This document shows, piece by piece, positions 1-9,800 of a stretch of DNA of 30,747 bases. Both the position numbers and the translations under genes were made by a program. Below the pieces are notes generated by a model. That model was not told the DNA's origin. It saw only the letters and a list, made by a program, of their open reading frames with translations, and made no database searches. This stretch comes from JBAVEL01 sp049587715. GTDB taxonomy: Bacteria > Bacteroidota > Ignavibacteria > UBA10030 > UBA6906. Position 1 is the stretch's first letter. Every line of letters starts with the position of its first letter. The stretch covers positions 1 to 30,747 of the forward strand of contig JBAVEL010000039.1 of the NCBI GenBank assembly GCA_049587715.1, in the 5' to 3' direction.

Positions 1-767
1 AAAGCATGCCTCCAGGACCCAGAGAGACGGAACCTCATTCTGGCCACCTGATCAAGCTACGGTCGGTTGTCAATGAACTGAGCCCGTGATCCGTACTCAG
101 CAGCGCTTCACGGGAATCCAACTCAACAGAACTGCTTACTCAGACGGTCACCTAGAGGAGACCGCGGCATGGCGCAAGCGCAAGGGTTTGCCTGGGTGAC
201 CATACCATGCTCGCAGTGAAGCCAAGCGGACAATTGATCCCGTCGCACTTGATGGCGGCATTGTATGCCCTTTGCCCGCAACGGCAGCTAACACCGAAAA
301 ACTACGCCGCTCGTTCATTTGGTAAGTCATCACACATGCTCACGCACGGCCTTGAATATGGAACTCGCTCAACGCCTCACTCAACCACAAAAAAGCGAGG
401 AGTTTGGCGTTGCGTACTTTTCGGAGACTGCCTGCTCAATGTCAAGCCCCGTCATGAGCTTGTGTCGCGTTCAGGTGGTTGGCAGCTTGGCGTGGCGTGT
501 TGTTTCTGACCTGATTCAGCCAGCCGGTCTCCGCCGGGACAGAGTGGTCCCTCGGCACGAAGCCGAACGTTCGCACAAGTAGAGGGTCCACCGGAGCCGG
601 CTAGAGAGATCTCGGCCCCGGGGCGTCAGGACATGTGCCTTCGAGCATACCAATCCGGTTCTCTGGAGCGCCGATCACTGTGTGGGACGCCCCGCCGCTC
701 TCCTGCCCACACACCGCACGATATGTGCAATTGCCCCTTCGATGATTTGCGAGAAAGGAGCTAACAT
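1..767. other. No supported gene; lower-GC non-coding stretch
   Basis: Several short open frames exist on both strands, but none has a convincing ribosome binding site, a recognisable protein motif or a coherent composition, and they overlap each other in conflicting frames. No tRNA, transposase fragment or CRISPR repeat was seen. The base composition is nearer 50-55% GC by eye than the high 60s seen later in the window. The last 20 bases contain the ribosome binding site of the next gene. It could be an intergenic spacer or a decayed gene; nothing in it allows a choice. Confidence 0.5.
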
Positions 768-2561
768 GTGTGTAACCTCGCCACATTCTCAATCCTATTC
801 TTGCTCTCAATATTCTTCGCAAGCACACTCACTGCCCAGTGGGTACAAACCAACGGATCAAACGGCGGCACAAGGGTGGCGAGCGTGGCTCTTAGGAACA
901 GCCGGAACGTCGGTCAGTCCGATCGAATGATTGGACCACTCGCAGATACTACGTTCCAGAAGATAACGAGGGGACCTGTCTCGCTTCACGAGAGTATGGA
1001 ACAGAATCTGTCGACGCTCTCGCCTGTTCTCCGCGTGGCAGAGATTGACTCTTTCATCAACAACCACATGCAAGTAAACCGGATTCCAGGACTTGCGGCG
1101 TGTGTTGTGAAAGGAGGGACAATCGCCTGGGAAGGGTACTATGGTCTTGCAAACATAGCACAGCAGGAATCCGTGCGGCATAACACGATCTTTATGCTGG
1201 CATCAATCTCGAAAACGGTTACGGCAACGGCGCTGATGGAACTGTGGGAGCGCGGGAGATTCGGTCTCGACGACAGCATCAATGCTTACCTGCCGTTTCC
1301 AGCACGCAACCCGTCATTCCCCGGCGTTCCCATCACATTCCGCCAATTGCTCTGCCATGTGTCATCCATAAATGACACATGGAGCCTTATGCCATACTTT
1401 GTTGGAGATCCGCCGCTGGCACTCGGGTGGTACCTGCAGGAGTATCTCACGCCCGGTGGGAGCTACTTTTCCACTACCAACTATGCCGGGAGTCCACCGG
1501 CCACTCAGTTTGCATACTGCAACATTGCTGCGGCATTGGCCGGCTATCTGGTTGAGACTATAACGGGGATCCCGTTTGATCGCTATTGTCGCGACAGTAT
1601 CTTTGTGCCACTCGGCATGAGCAATACAGCCTGGTTCCTGCGCGACCTTGACACGACGCTGATCGCAAGACCCTATTGGTGGAACGGAACCTACCATGAT
1701 ATTGGACTATACGGTTATCCCGACTACCCGGATGGACAACTTCGGACCACAGCCCGCTCGCTTGGAAGATTCCTGGCAGCCTACATTGATTTCGGTGTGG
1801 TTGATGGTATCCGAATCCTGGACAGCACAACCGTACAGTTGATGCGCAGCATTCAATACCCCGCCTTGAATCTTTCCCAAGGCCTGATCTGGTATCGGTC
1901 GGTAGTTGGAGGCAGAGCCCGATGGGGGCATGCGGGAGGAGATAGAGGCGTTCAGACATTTATGTACCTTGATGAGACACAGAGATATGGGGCGATTGTT
2001 CTTACGAATTTCTCGCCACCGTCATCGACGCTCCCCGTTGTAGCGGCCCTTCTTGCAATGGCGGAAACACTAACGGTCAATCCGGGCACAGTAACAAATC
2101 ACTACGCTGTGAACAATGGCTGGAACATGGCGTCACTTCCTTTGACGGTATGGAACCCAAGAAAGACCGTTGTGTATCCAACGGCCAATTCTTCTGCCTT
2201 CGCCTTTGACCGGACTGCCGGATATGTTGTTCGAGATACACTGAACTACGGGGAAGGGTACTGGCTGAAGTTCCCGTCGCCGCAGAATATCCCGCTGACT
2301 GGCTATCCGATCCTGGGGGACACGATCAACGTGACGGGGGGGTGGAACCTTATGGGGTCCATCAGCCAGCCCGTCCAGGTGTCAGCAGTCTTGCCAATCG
2401 GAACCTCTATTCAATCTCCATTCTATGGATTCACTCTCACAGGATATGCACCAGCGGACACCCTCGTACCGGGCCGTGGATACTGGGTGAAGGTCAATCA
2501 AGAAGGACAGTTGGTCATCGGCTCTCCTGCTGTTTTCAATCTCATGAGCAAGACCAGATAG
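768..2561 (+). CDS. Secreted serine hydrolase (beta-lactamase/PBP-like fold) with C-terminal two-fold repeat module
   Basis: The 597-residue protein starts at a GTG, with GGAG at 757-760 giving a 7-base spacing; the ATG at 766 is in another frame. Residues 1-23 are a signal peptide. The hydrolase domain (about 90-430) carries the serine beta-lactamase-like triad: S146-I-S-K149, Y250-C-N252 and H388-A-G-G. This family includes D-peptidases, esterases and class C beta-lactamases, so the substrate is unknown and resistance should not be inferred. Residues about 451-587 form a separate module of two similar halves, each with G-W-N near its start and G-x-G-Y-W-(L/V)-K near its end. The same module occurs in the large protein at 6862-10443. 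There is no T9SS sorting tail, so the export route after the signal peptide is open. Codon use is less GC-rich than in genes beyond 5.5 kb. Confidence 0.88.
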   Translation: MCNLATFSILFLLSIFFASTLTAQWVQTNGSNGGTRVASVALRNSRNVGQSDRMIGPLADTTFQKITRGPVSLHESMEQNLSTLSPVLRVAEIDSFINNHMQVNRIPGLAACVVKGGTIAWEGYYGLANIAQQESVRHNTIFMLASISKTVTATALMELWERGRFGLDDSINAYLPFPARNPSFPGVPITFRQLLCHVSSINDTWSLMPYFVGDPPLALGWYLQEYLTPGGSYFSTTNYAGSPPATQFAYCNIAAALAGYLVETITGIPFDRYCRDSIFVPLGMSNTAWFLRDLDTTLIARPYWWNGTYHDIGLYGYPDYPDGQLRTTARSLGRFLAAYIDFGVVDGIRILDSTTVQLMRSIQYPALNLSQGLIWYRSVVGGRARWGHAGGDRGVQTFMYLDETQRYGAIVLTNFSPPSSTLPVVAALLAMAETLTVNPGTVTNHYAVNNGWNMASLPLTVWNPRKTVVYPTANSSAFAFDRTAGYVVRDTLNYGEGYWLKFPSPQNIPLTGYPILGDTINVTGGWNLMGSISQPVQVSAVLPIGTSIQSPFYGFTLTGYAPADTLVPGRGYWVKVNQEGQLVIGSPAVFNLMSKTR

Positions 2562-2693
2562 CCATGGTGTACGAAGATGTGCTGCCGGCGAAAGAGTAAC
2601 ATGGCTCAAACGAGCGGGCAACTGCACATAACATGAATGAGCGTGTCGTCGCCCACACTGACGGGTTCAATGTCTACTTCAGCAGAGGAAACA

Positions 2694-3167
2694 ATGCTCA
2701 GAACCCCGGCGCTTGTTCTGTTGGCTCTCGCGTTTCAGGTCCAGGCAGCATCGCCACCACGGAACGAGAGTCGCCGTCAACTTGATGAGACCATTGCATC
2801 ATTCTACAGCTCCATTGAGCGTGGAGATGCCCAGGCGCGCGTTGCCCTGCTTGATCCCGAGGTGATCCTGATGCCCAACGGCTCCACCATGATTCGTGGG
2901 AAGGAGAAGGTAGCAGAGGTGTTCCAATCCGGTGCGACAGCCTTCGTGTTCCGCCTGAAGGACCGGAAGATGATCGAATGTGTCTTGAGTGATAGCCTGG
3001 CGTATACGGTGAACTCCTACTATTACACATGGCACAAGAGGGGTGATCAACCCGCCTGGAGGAAGACCAAGAACGTGCACATCTGGCGGAAAACCCCGGG
3101 CGGGACGTGGAAACTCCGGGTTGATATCTGGAACAGCGACTCCAAGATCACCTTCCCGGGAGAGTAA
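2694..3167 (+). CDS. Small exported SnoaL/DUF4440-like protein
   Basis: The start chosen is the ATG at 2694, preceded by AGAGGAA at 2684-2690, because it begins a clean signal peptide of 18 residues (MLRTPALVLLALAFQVQA); an in-frame ATG at 2637 adds only polar residues. The mature part, about 139 residues, opens with a helix of the type R-R-Q-L-D-E-T-I-A-S-F-Y, then has E-R-G-D and the segment M-L-(x)-P-E-V. A W-R-K-T-P-G-G-T-W-K-L-R-V-D-I strand lies near the end. This is the pattern of NTF2-fold DUF4440/SnoaL-like proteins, a broad family with enzymatic and binding members. No catalytic residue can be assigned. It sits 132 bases after the serine hydrolase and could share its transcript. Confidence 0.75.
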   Translation: MLRTPALVLLALAFQVQAASPPRNESRRQLDETIASFYSSIERGDAQARVALLDPEVILMPNGSTMIRGKEKVAEVFQSGATAFVFRLKDRKMIECVLSDSLAYTVNSYYYTWHKRGDQPAWRKTKNVHIWRKTPGGTWKLRVDIWNSDSKITFPGE

Positions 3168-3406
3168 CGTTTCGCAGGTCCTGGTACTCACGGCAGGCCT
3201 CCGCGGGGGAGGTCACCTGCACGGATGGGGGTCGGCCTTCGCCGGATGGCGATGGTGAACCTGCTCCGGCCCCCCATGATAGACCCTGCCCTGCCTGCAG
3301 ACCGTCCAGCCGCCTTCCCGCCCAGCGAGTATTTGACTATATTCCATGAAGGATGGGTCTCAGGCGCCGCATGCTTCCATCGGCCGGGCATACGCGGAAA
3401 GAAGTC

Positions 3407-5005
3407 ATGAACACAACCGGGGTCTTCCCGGACCATGCAGGCAACAGGATGAGAACACTCTTGCTGTTTCTCCTCGCATGTCCATACACTCACGTCCATG
3501 CTGCGTATGTGGACACTCAGATCCCGTCATCGGCGGCCGGGTCTGCCGGCCTCTTCACGCGCATTCATGTGCCAGATACGATGCGTTACGCGTGGGGCGC
3601 GCCCATCGTGATCTGGCTCCCGGGTGGGAACAGCACGGGGGGTGTCGGCCCGCGAAGTCACTTTTCACGCCACGGCTTTCTTACCGTTCAATTCAGTTTT
3701 CCCGGCGGATTCAACAGTGGAGGAACGTACGACAACAGGGGCCCGAATTGCATCCTGGCCCTGCGGGATATCATCAGATTCGCAGGCGGCCAGATTGCGA
3801 ATGTGAGCGGTCAGACACTCCAGCAGTTGATCCATCCGAAGATCCCCCTCTCTTCCAATGTAGGGTTGGTGGGCTCTTCGCACGGAGGCAATATCAGCAT
3901 TGCCGTTGCAGGCGTTTACGGTACAGAAATCCCGATTGCATGGGTATGCAACTGGGAATCACCTGTGGGGGACGGCATGCCGGGCGCGGAAGCCGGGGCA
4001 CGGAACCCGCAGAACGGAAATCCCTGGAGAAACCCCGCCTACAATGACACGACGGGGACATTCAACTATGCGCAACTCAGGTACAGCGATACATTGAGGC
4101 TGACGCCCACCACTCCGGTCGGCGGATTCTATTTTGACATCGACAGCGACAGTATTCCCGACCGCGGCGTGGACTTTGTCATCAACGGTTTCGGGGCGGC
4201 AGGAAAGCAGTACACATCCACCGCTCTCATCCGGGAGGCAGTCAATCGTGGAGTGTGTCCCGCACAGCCCCCCTCCCATATCGCCTCATTGCCCCAGACG
4301 CGGGATTTCTGGAGGTGGAGAGACGGCGATCTGTGGATTGACTCCGCCCGAAGCAAGCTGCCCGACCTCCTGTCCATTGTCATCGCCACGGACACCGATC
4401 ACGTTCAATCGGCCAGAGACCATCCGCACATATACACGCAGTATGAACGCTTCCGGTCTTCGGGCATACGATTCACCCGCCTTAATCCTGATCGTGCCTA
4501 TGTGGAACACTGTCTGGGACATGCCCAGCCCGCGGCGAAGGACAATGCTGCATTTGTGGAATATACGCGGCTGACAATCCGGGAGAGACTGGAACCTGAA
4601 ATCATACCCGATTCCATCCTGTCGATGGGTGCCGCGTGTGAACTGGCAGACAGGACCTGCGCGAACGACATCACACCCAATCTGAACGCTGTCATTCAGT
4701 GTCACTCCACGGACGTCCCACGGGGCGCCGGCAGCCTTCCGACGGACAGACAGCTCCTTCAGAATCACCCGAATCCATTCAATGCGAGCACGTTGATCTC
4801 ATTCGGCCTCCCAGAAATGTCCTTTGTGTCACTCAGAGTATTTGATGCATTGGGAAGAGATCTGGCAACCCTCGTCGCCGAAGAATTGCCTGCCGGAACA
4901 TACCTGGAGAGGTGGGACGCACGGGGTCAGGCAAGCGGCGTGTATTTCTACCGTTTGCAGACGGGCTCATTCGTGGAAACCAGGAAGCTCCTGCTGCTGC
5001 GATAG
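3407..5005 (+). CDS. Secreted alpha/beta hydrolase with T9SS type A sorting domain
   Basis: The start is placed at ATG 3407, with GGAAAGAAG at 3396-3404; an inner ATG at 3449 would also leave the signal sequence intact (MRTLLLFLLACPYTHVHA). The mature protein has an alpha/beta hydrolase core with a W-L-P-G-G-N segment that fits an oxyanion-hole strand and a G-S-S-H-G nucleophile elbow (serine about residue 158). A later A-T-D-T-D-H-V-Q and E-H-C-L-G-H could supply acid and histidine. Residues about 444-532 are a T9SS type A sorting domain, with N-P-F-N, a V-F-D-A-L-G-R segment, S-G-V-Y-F-Y-R-L and a final K-L-L-L-L-R. That directs secretion or surface attachment where the T9SS machinery exists. 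Ester or peptide substrate cannot be told. A TATATT at 3338-3343 could be a -10 box, but no matching -35 is seen. Confidence 0.85.
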   Translation: MNTTGVFPDHAGNRMRTLLLFLLACPYTHVHAAYVDTQIPSSAAGSAGLFTRIHVPDTMRYAWGAPIVIWLPGGNSTGGVGPRSHFSRHGFLTVQFSFPGGFNSGGTYDNRGPNCILALRDIIRFAGGQIANVSGQTLQQLIHPKIPLSSNVGLVGSSHGGNISIAVAGVYGTEIPIAWVCNWESPVGDGMPGAEAGARNPQNGNPWRNPAYNDTTGTFNYAQLRYSDTLRLTPTTPVGGFYFDIDSDSIPDRGVDFVINGFGAAGKQYTSTALIREAVNRGVCPAQPPSHIASLPQTRDFWRWRDGDLWIDSARSKLPDLLSIVIATDTDHVQSARDHPHIYTQYERFRSSGIRFTRLNPDRAYVEHCLGHAQPAAKDNAAFVEYTRLTIRERLEPEIIPDSILSMGAACELADRTCANDITPNLNAVIQCHSTDVPRGAGSLPTDRQLLQNHPNPFNASTLISFGLPEMSFVSLRVFDALGRDLATLVAEELPAGTYLERWDARGQASGVYFYRLQTGSFVETRKLLLLR

Positions 5006-5288
5006 CATCAAATGATAGTATGGGGATACCCCCGTTGAGTGGACACGGCGTCAAGCCGGCGCCCGCAGATTCGTTCATCCGCCTGATGCCGGAGGATCGG
5101 AGAGTGGCGGAGGTGGGGAATGACCCGACCCTGGAACCGGCCAATCATGTGACCCTGCAAGGGGGGAATCGGGTGACCCCGGCGTGCCTTCCGCTGGCAG
5201 ATATGCGCGGAATCCAGCACTTTCGGGGGGGCTACCCGGATGGGGAAAGGGGGCCGGCCCCGCCCGGGAGAAACAACCCAGTCCTGAG

Positions 5289-5344
5289 GGGGAAGTCGTA
5301 GATCGGGATCTCTTCCCCTTGAAATCACAGTCTGTGACTTCAAG
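5289..5344. other. Two abutting stem-loops (tandem palindromes)
   Basis: The first stem pairs 5289-5295 (GGGGAAG) with 5312-5318 (CTTCCCC) and encloses an inner stem of 5300-5304 (AGATC) with 5307-5311 (GATCT). The second pairs 5318-5323 (CTTGAA) with 5339-5344 (TTCAAG) and 5325-5329 (TCACA) with 5333-5337 (TGTGA), with one A-C mismatch between the two parts and a GTC loop. They share base 5318. There is no run of T after either, so a plain intrinsic terminator is not obvious. Position just upstream of the possible rsgA promoter suggests an operator or a structured RNA element. Confidence 0.55.
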
Positions 5345-5379
5345 TCGGAGGGGACCGAGAGGGCACTCCATCTCCCGGA

Positions 5380-5408
5380 TTGTAGACAAAGGGAAAAGGC
5401 GGTATCTT
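5380..5408 (+). promoter_or_regulatory. Possible promoter for rsgA
   Basis: TTGTAG at 5380-5385 and TATCTT at 5403-5408 are separated by 17 bases. The matches to the sigma-70 consensus are only 3/6 and 4/6, so this is a weak call supported mainly by spacing and by the lack of a gene immediately upstream. It would give a leader of about 100 bases. Confidence 0.25.
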
Positions 5409-5517
5409 CCCATATGCAATGTCAATGCCGGTGGCCCGCGAGCGGGAATGGCCCGGCCCCCAGGCAGGCAAACGCCCGAAGGCCTTCAGAGGGCTTCCCC
5501 CGCGTATCCGATACCCC

Positions 5518-6594
5518 ATGAACCTGGCGGACCTCGGTTTTGACGGCTGGTTTCGAGCCCGGCTTGAAGAGGCGGGCCCATCGGACCTTCAACCGGCCCG
5601 TGTCACGCGGGTGGACCGCGAGAGATATCTGATCCGGAACGATCAGGGCGAGGTGCAGGCGGAGCCGACGGGAAAGCTCCTCTTCGCCGCGGGTTCGGCG
5701 CAGGAGCTCCCCTGTGTGGGGGACTGGGTGCTGGCCCGGTACCACAACGAGGGCGCTCTTGCGATCGTCCACGAGGTCCTCCCCCGAAAGACCCGCCTCC
5801 GCCGGAAATCCCCCGGCAGGCAGGTGGACCACCAGATGATCGCCGCGAATATCGACGTTGCTTTCATCGTGCAGTCGTGCGACCGCGATTTCAACCTGCG
5901 CCGGCTGGAACGATACCTCGTCATGGCGCACGAGGGTGGTGTGGAGCCCGTTTTTCTCCTCAGCAAGAGCGACCTCCCCGGCCGCGAGGAGCTCGAAGAG
6001 AGGATCGCGGAAGTCCGCCGGGCGTGCGGGGACGCACGCGTTCTCTCATGCAGTACTGTCACCGAAGGAGGCCTCGCATCGCTCACGGAAACGCTCCGGA
6101 AGCGCACCACATACTGCCTGCTCGGGTCCTCGGGCGTGGGGAAGACCACGCTCCTGAACCGCCTCCTGGGCCGGGAGGAGTTTGAGACGCGCCCCGTGCG
6201 GGAGAAGGACGGAAGAGGAAGGCACACCACGGCGCGGCGGGAGCTGATCATCCTGGACGGCGGATCCCTTCTTGTGGACACACCGGGCATGCGCGAGCTG
6301 GGAATGCTGGCCGCGGGGGAGGATGTCGGGGAGAGCTTCACGGAGATCGGCACGCTGGCCGGGGAATGCAGATTTGGAGACTGCACCCACGTAACGGAAC
6401 CCGGCTGTGCGATCCTGGCGGCCGTGCGCGAGGGGGTTCTCAGCGAGGAGAGATACGAGAGCTACCTGAAGCTCATGAAGGAATCCGCATTTCATGACTC
6501 GTCGTACGCGGAAAGACGCCGCAAGGAGAAGCAGTTCGGGCGCATGGTGAAGACGGCCATGGACCAGTTGAAAAAGCGGAAGCCCCAGGCCTGA
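5518..6594 (+). CDS. rsgA: Ribosome small subunit-dependent GTPase A
   Basis: RsgA is a circularly permuted GTPase that binds the 30S subunit late in assembly. The order seen is an N-terminal OB-fold part, then the G4 motif S-K-S-D, G1 G203-S-S-G-V-G-K-T210, a G2-like G-R-G-R-H-T-T, and G3 D-T-P-G. A zinc site follows at C284, C289, H291 and C297, spaced C-x4-C-x-H-x5-C as usual. The start at 5518 is chosen because M-N-L-A-D-L-G-F-D-G-W-F is the customary beginning of this longer RsgA type; upstream in-frame codons to 5419 give a basic, proline-rich sequence unlike the family. No clear Shine-Dalgarno sequence precedes 5518. The 358-residue length fits. The basic, lysine-rich C-terminus is typical for an rRNA-binding tail. 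Confidence 0.95.
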   Translation: MNLADLGFDGWFRARLEEAGPSDLQPARVTRVDRERYLIRNDQGEVQAEPTGKLLFAAGSAQELPCVGDWVLARYHNEGALAIVHEVLPRKTRLRRKSPGRQVDHQMIAANIDVAFIVQSCDRDFNLRRLERYLVMAHEGGVEPVFLLSKSDLPGREELEERIAEVRRACGDARVLSCSTVTEGGLASLTETLRKRTTYCLLGSSGVGKTTLLNRLLGREEFETRPVREKDGRGRHTTARRELIILDGGSLLVDTPGMRELGMLAAGEDVGESFTEIGTLAGECRFGDCTHVTEPGCAILAAVREGVLSEERYESYLKLMKESAFHDSSYAERRRKEKQFGRMVKTAMDQLKKRKPQA

Positions 6595-6861
6595 GGCATT
6601 GATCCAGTCACAGGGGGATGAGCCGGGATTGCCACTCTGCCGGCCCGGGACAGGAGGAGAAAACGCGTTTGCCGTATGAAGCGGGTGTCCCCCGTCGCAG
6701 CAATCGGTGGGAGGGCGGTGGAAGCAGCCGCAGAGCGGATAGGAAAACAGAGCAGACAGATGGACCACTGATACGGTTTCATCATTCACCAGAAGGGCGA
6801 CGCGGCACGGGGCGGGGAACGGTCCACCCGTCCGGGCGGTGAGCGTCCGGGGAGGCATCCT

Positions 6862-9800
6862 ATGAAACGCACAGGCTTTCTTCTGCGCGGTTGGGAGATG
6901 CGGTTTCTCGCGGGGGCGGCAGTGATCCTTACGGGTCTCCTCCTCGGGCGGGGCGCAGCGGCCCAGTCGCTTTCCATCCAGACCACCTCTTCGCTTGAGA
7001 TCACAGTGTGCGACGGCGCGGGATCGGGGGTGCTGGAGCCGGACGGAACGATATCCCTTGCGGGGGCATTCGGGGTCCCGGCGGAGTTCCTTATTCAGGG
7101 GCAGCCGAACACGGCTCTGGCACTCGACTTCCTCCTCCCGCAGACCCTCCCCTGCGGCAACGGCCAGACGGTGGCCATCTCGTTCTCTTCCACGGCAGGG
7201 CTGGTGCACGGGACGGGAGCGCGCTTCAACCCCGGAGGGGTCGTTCCCATCCTCCTGGGCGCGAGCGGCCAGGAGCGGGTCTCGCTCGGCGTGACATTCT
7301 CGGCCGCGCTCTCAAGCCCCTGCCCCGTGTGCACAGCCACATTGGTGGCGTACGGTGCCTACCCCCTGGCCTCGCCTCCCCACGCAGCTCAGACCCTCTA
7401 CGATTCGGCTCAGGCGGCGGTCACATTCTCCTGCGGGGAATGCTGCGGAGGAGGCGGCATCCGGGGGTCGAAGTTCATAGACAAGGACTCCGACGGAATC
7501 TGGGATCCGGGTGAGCCCACAAAGAGCGGTGTGGTTATCCGGCTCGAGGGGCCCACCGGCGGGTCGCTGCCGGCCCCCGGAACTTCCCTTGCCTCCCCCA
7601 CCATCGCGGCGGGCCCGGGCTACGGGCGGGGTATCGCATTCGACGGCACGCACCTGTACTACACCCACGAGGGGAGCAAACGCATCTACAAGATGCTCCC
7701 GAACGGAACTCCCGTCACCACCTTTACCACCGAACGGCCGATCGGCGCCCTGACGTGGGATCCCGACGAGGGAGTGCTCTGGGCCTCGCAGTACAACGAC
7801 GAAACGGCGGACATCTGGAGAGTGAACCCCTCCACAGGGGCAAGGATCGGTCCGGTGGTGGATCTCCAGGGCATCTTCGGAGGTGGCCATGTGGGCATGG
7901 ATGGTCTCCAGTATGACTGCCGGGACCAGACGCTCTGGGGGAGCGGCGATGGGGACTTCATCGTGTATCACTTCACGAAGACCGGAACCCTGCTCGGCTC
8001 CTTCCTCACCCCGCAGGGGCGGTGGGGGAGACTGAACAATACGGGCATCGCTTTCGACGGGAACAACCTCTGGCTGGCCCTTCTGGGAACTCCGATCGAT
8101 GGTCCGGTTTCCCCCTCCTCCCTGGCAAAGGTGGCAGATGACGGAACCGTCCTCTGTTTCTACACCGGATTACCCGAGGCCATAGAAGATCTCGACGTGG
8201 ATTTTGTCACCTTCGCGCCCGACATCGCCCTCTGGTCGCACAACGCGTATAACACCACCAACCGCATCGTCGCCTACTCGATCGGGAACTCGGGGAACGG
8301 TGGCGGCTCGATCATTACCACAACGACCGGCGGGTCGTACGCCTTCACCCACCTCCCGCCGGGGACCTACACGGTTTCGGAAGCGGTCCCCCGCAACTGC
8401 AATCAGACATTCCCCCCTTCGGGGACGCACACGGTCACGATTGCCGCAGGCCAGGTGGTATCGAATGTGAACTTCGGGAACTGGTGCGACTCACTGGGAT
8501 CCATCTGCGGCACGAAGTTCAAGGACCTGGACGGAAGCGGCACGAGGGACGAGGGGGAGCCGGGCCTCGAGAACTGGCAAATCAACCTGACGGGCACCGC
8601 CTCGGCCACGGCCTGGACCGACACGGGGGGGCACTACTGCTTCGACCAGCTTGCGCCCGGGAGCTACACGGTGTCAGAAGTGCTTCAGTACGGATGGCGG
8701 GCGACCACGCCGGAGTCCCGGAACACCACACTCACATGGGGGGAGGACGTCCGGGTGGACTTCGGGAACTGGCGCTACAAGGCATTCGGCTGCGCGACGT
8801 TCGACTCCACGCTTCAGGAGTGGAGCGGGGTCAACGTGGCGCTTACGGTCCAAAGCGACGGGACAGGGGGTGGATACCTCCTCTCTCAGGACCTGGACAG
8901 CGCCTCCATGGTGTTCGCATCCTCCGACTACCACGGCGACTGGTCTCCCGCGCCGGGTCTCTGGCCGCGGGGCTGCCGGGTCTTCTACTATGACATCAGG
9001 GTGTTCGATGACGGGGAAGCGGGCACCGTACCGTATATTCCCGGATTCATGATCGCCAACAACACGGGACTCCGGGCCTCGTTCACCGCGAATTTCGAGA
9101 TAACCGAAGACGGGGGCGCAAAGCCCGGCTGGCACAGGGTCTATGCAAAGGTCCGGACCGGGACAGCACCGCCCTCGGGCTGGACCATGGTGGCTGGGCT
9201 CCCGGGAGACTGGAATACGCTGATTGCGGGGGTCACATCCGTGGAGTTCGCCTATGACCCCACGCCCACGCCCGCTGAGCGGTTCGGGCTGGACAATGTC
9301 TGCCTCACCGATACCCTCTGCGGCATCGAGGTAGGCTTCGACGACTTCTGGAACCTGATCGGCATCCCCTGTCGGGCCGTAGATGCCCGATACGGCCTGG
9401 CCTTCCCGAGCGCGATATCCCGGCCATTCAAGTACGCTTCCGGGTACGTCGTGGCCGAGACTCTGGAGGTCGGGCGGGGCTACTGGCTCAAGTTCCCATC
9501 GGCGGGGCAGGTGACGGTGGCCGGCGCCCCCGTGCTGACTCTGGGAATGAGCGTCACTCCGGGCTGGAACCTGATCGGATCCCTTTCGGCCGAAGTGGAT
9601 GCGGCGGCGGCGGTGTGGTGCATTCCGCCGGGCATCGTTTCTTCTCCGTTCTACGGGTTCCTGGGCTCGGCGGGGTACGCGCCCGAGAGCAGGCTGGCTC
9701 CCGGCGCCGGATACTGGGTGAAGGCAACGGGCACAGGCGAAGTGGTAATGAACTGCTTCGGCCCCATCTCCAAACCGGGCGGGACGGCCTGGGAGGATGT

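Larger units (their letters stand above)
5006..5517. other. Non-coding region between hydrolase gene and rsgA
   Basis: No frame here has a credible ribosome binding site or protein motif. The first 280 bases are G-rich and contain several short GTGACCC/GGGGAAT-type repeats around 5115-5180. Positions 5289-5344 hold two adjacent stem-loops, and 5380-5408 a possible promoter; both are listed separately. The GC shift from the less GC-rich left part to the GC-rich right part of the window falls in or near this stretch. An in-frame upstream extension of rsgA begins at 5419 but lacks family-like sequence. Confidence 0.55.

Noticed and set aside
1..767. Possible integron attC site or gene cassette remnant
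   Set aside because: No pair of core sites with the expected bases was found, and there is no integrase or cassette-like open frame.
768..2561. Annotation as a beta-lactamase resistance gene
   Set aside because: The motifs only show the fold; most such proteins with extra C-terminal domains are peptidases or esterases.
5325..5337. TCACA/TGTGA pair read as a CRP-type operator
   Set aside because: CRP sites have TGTGA first and TCACA second with 6 bases between; here the order is reversed with 3 bases between.
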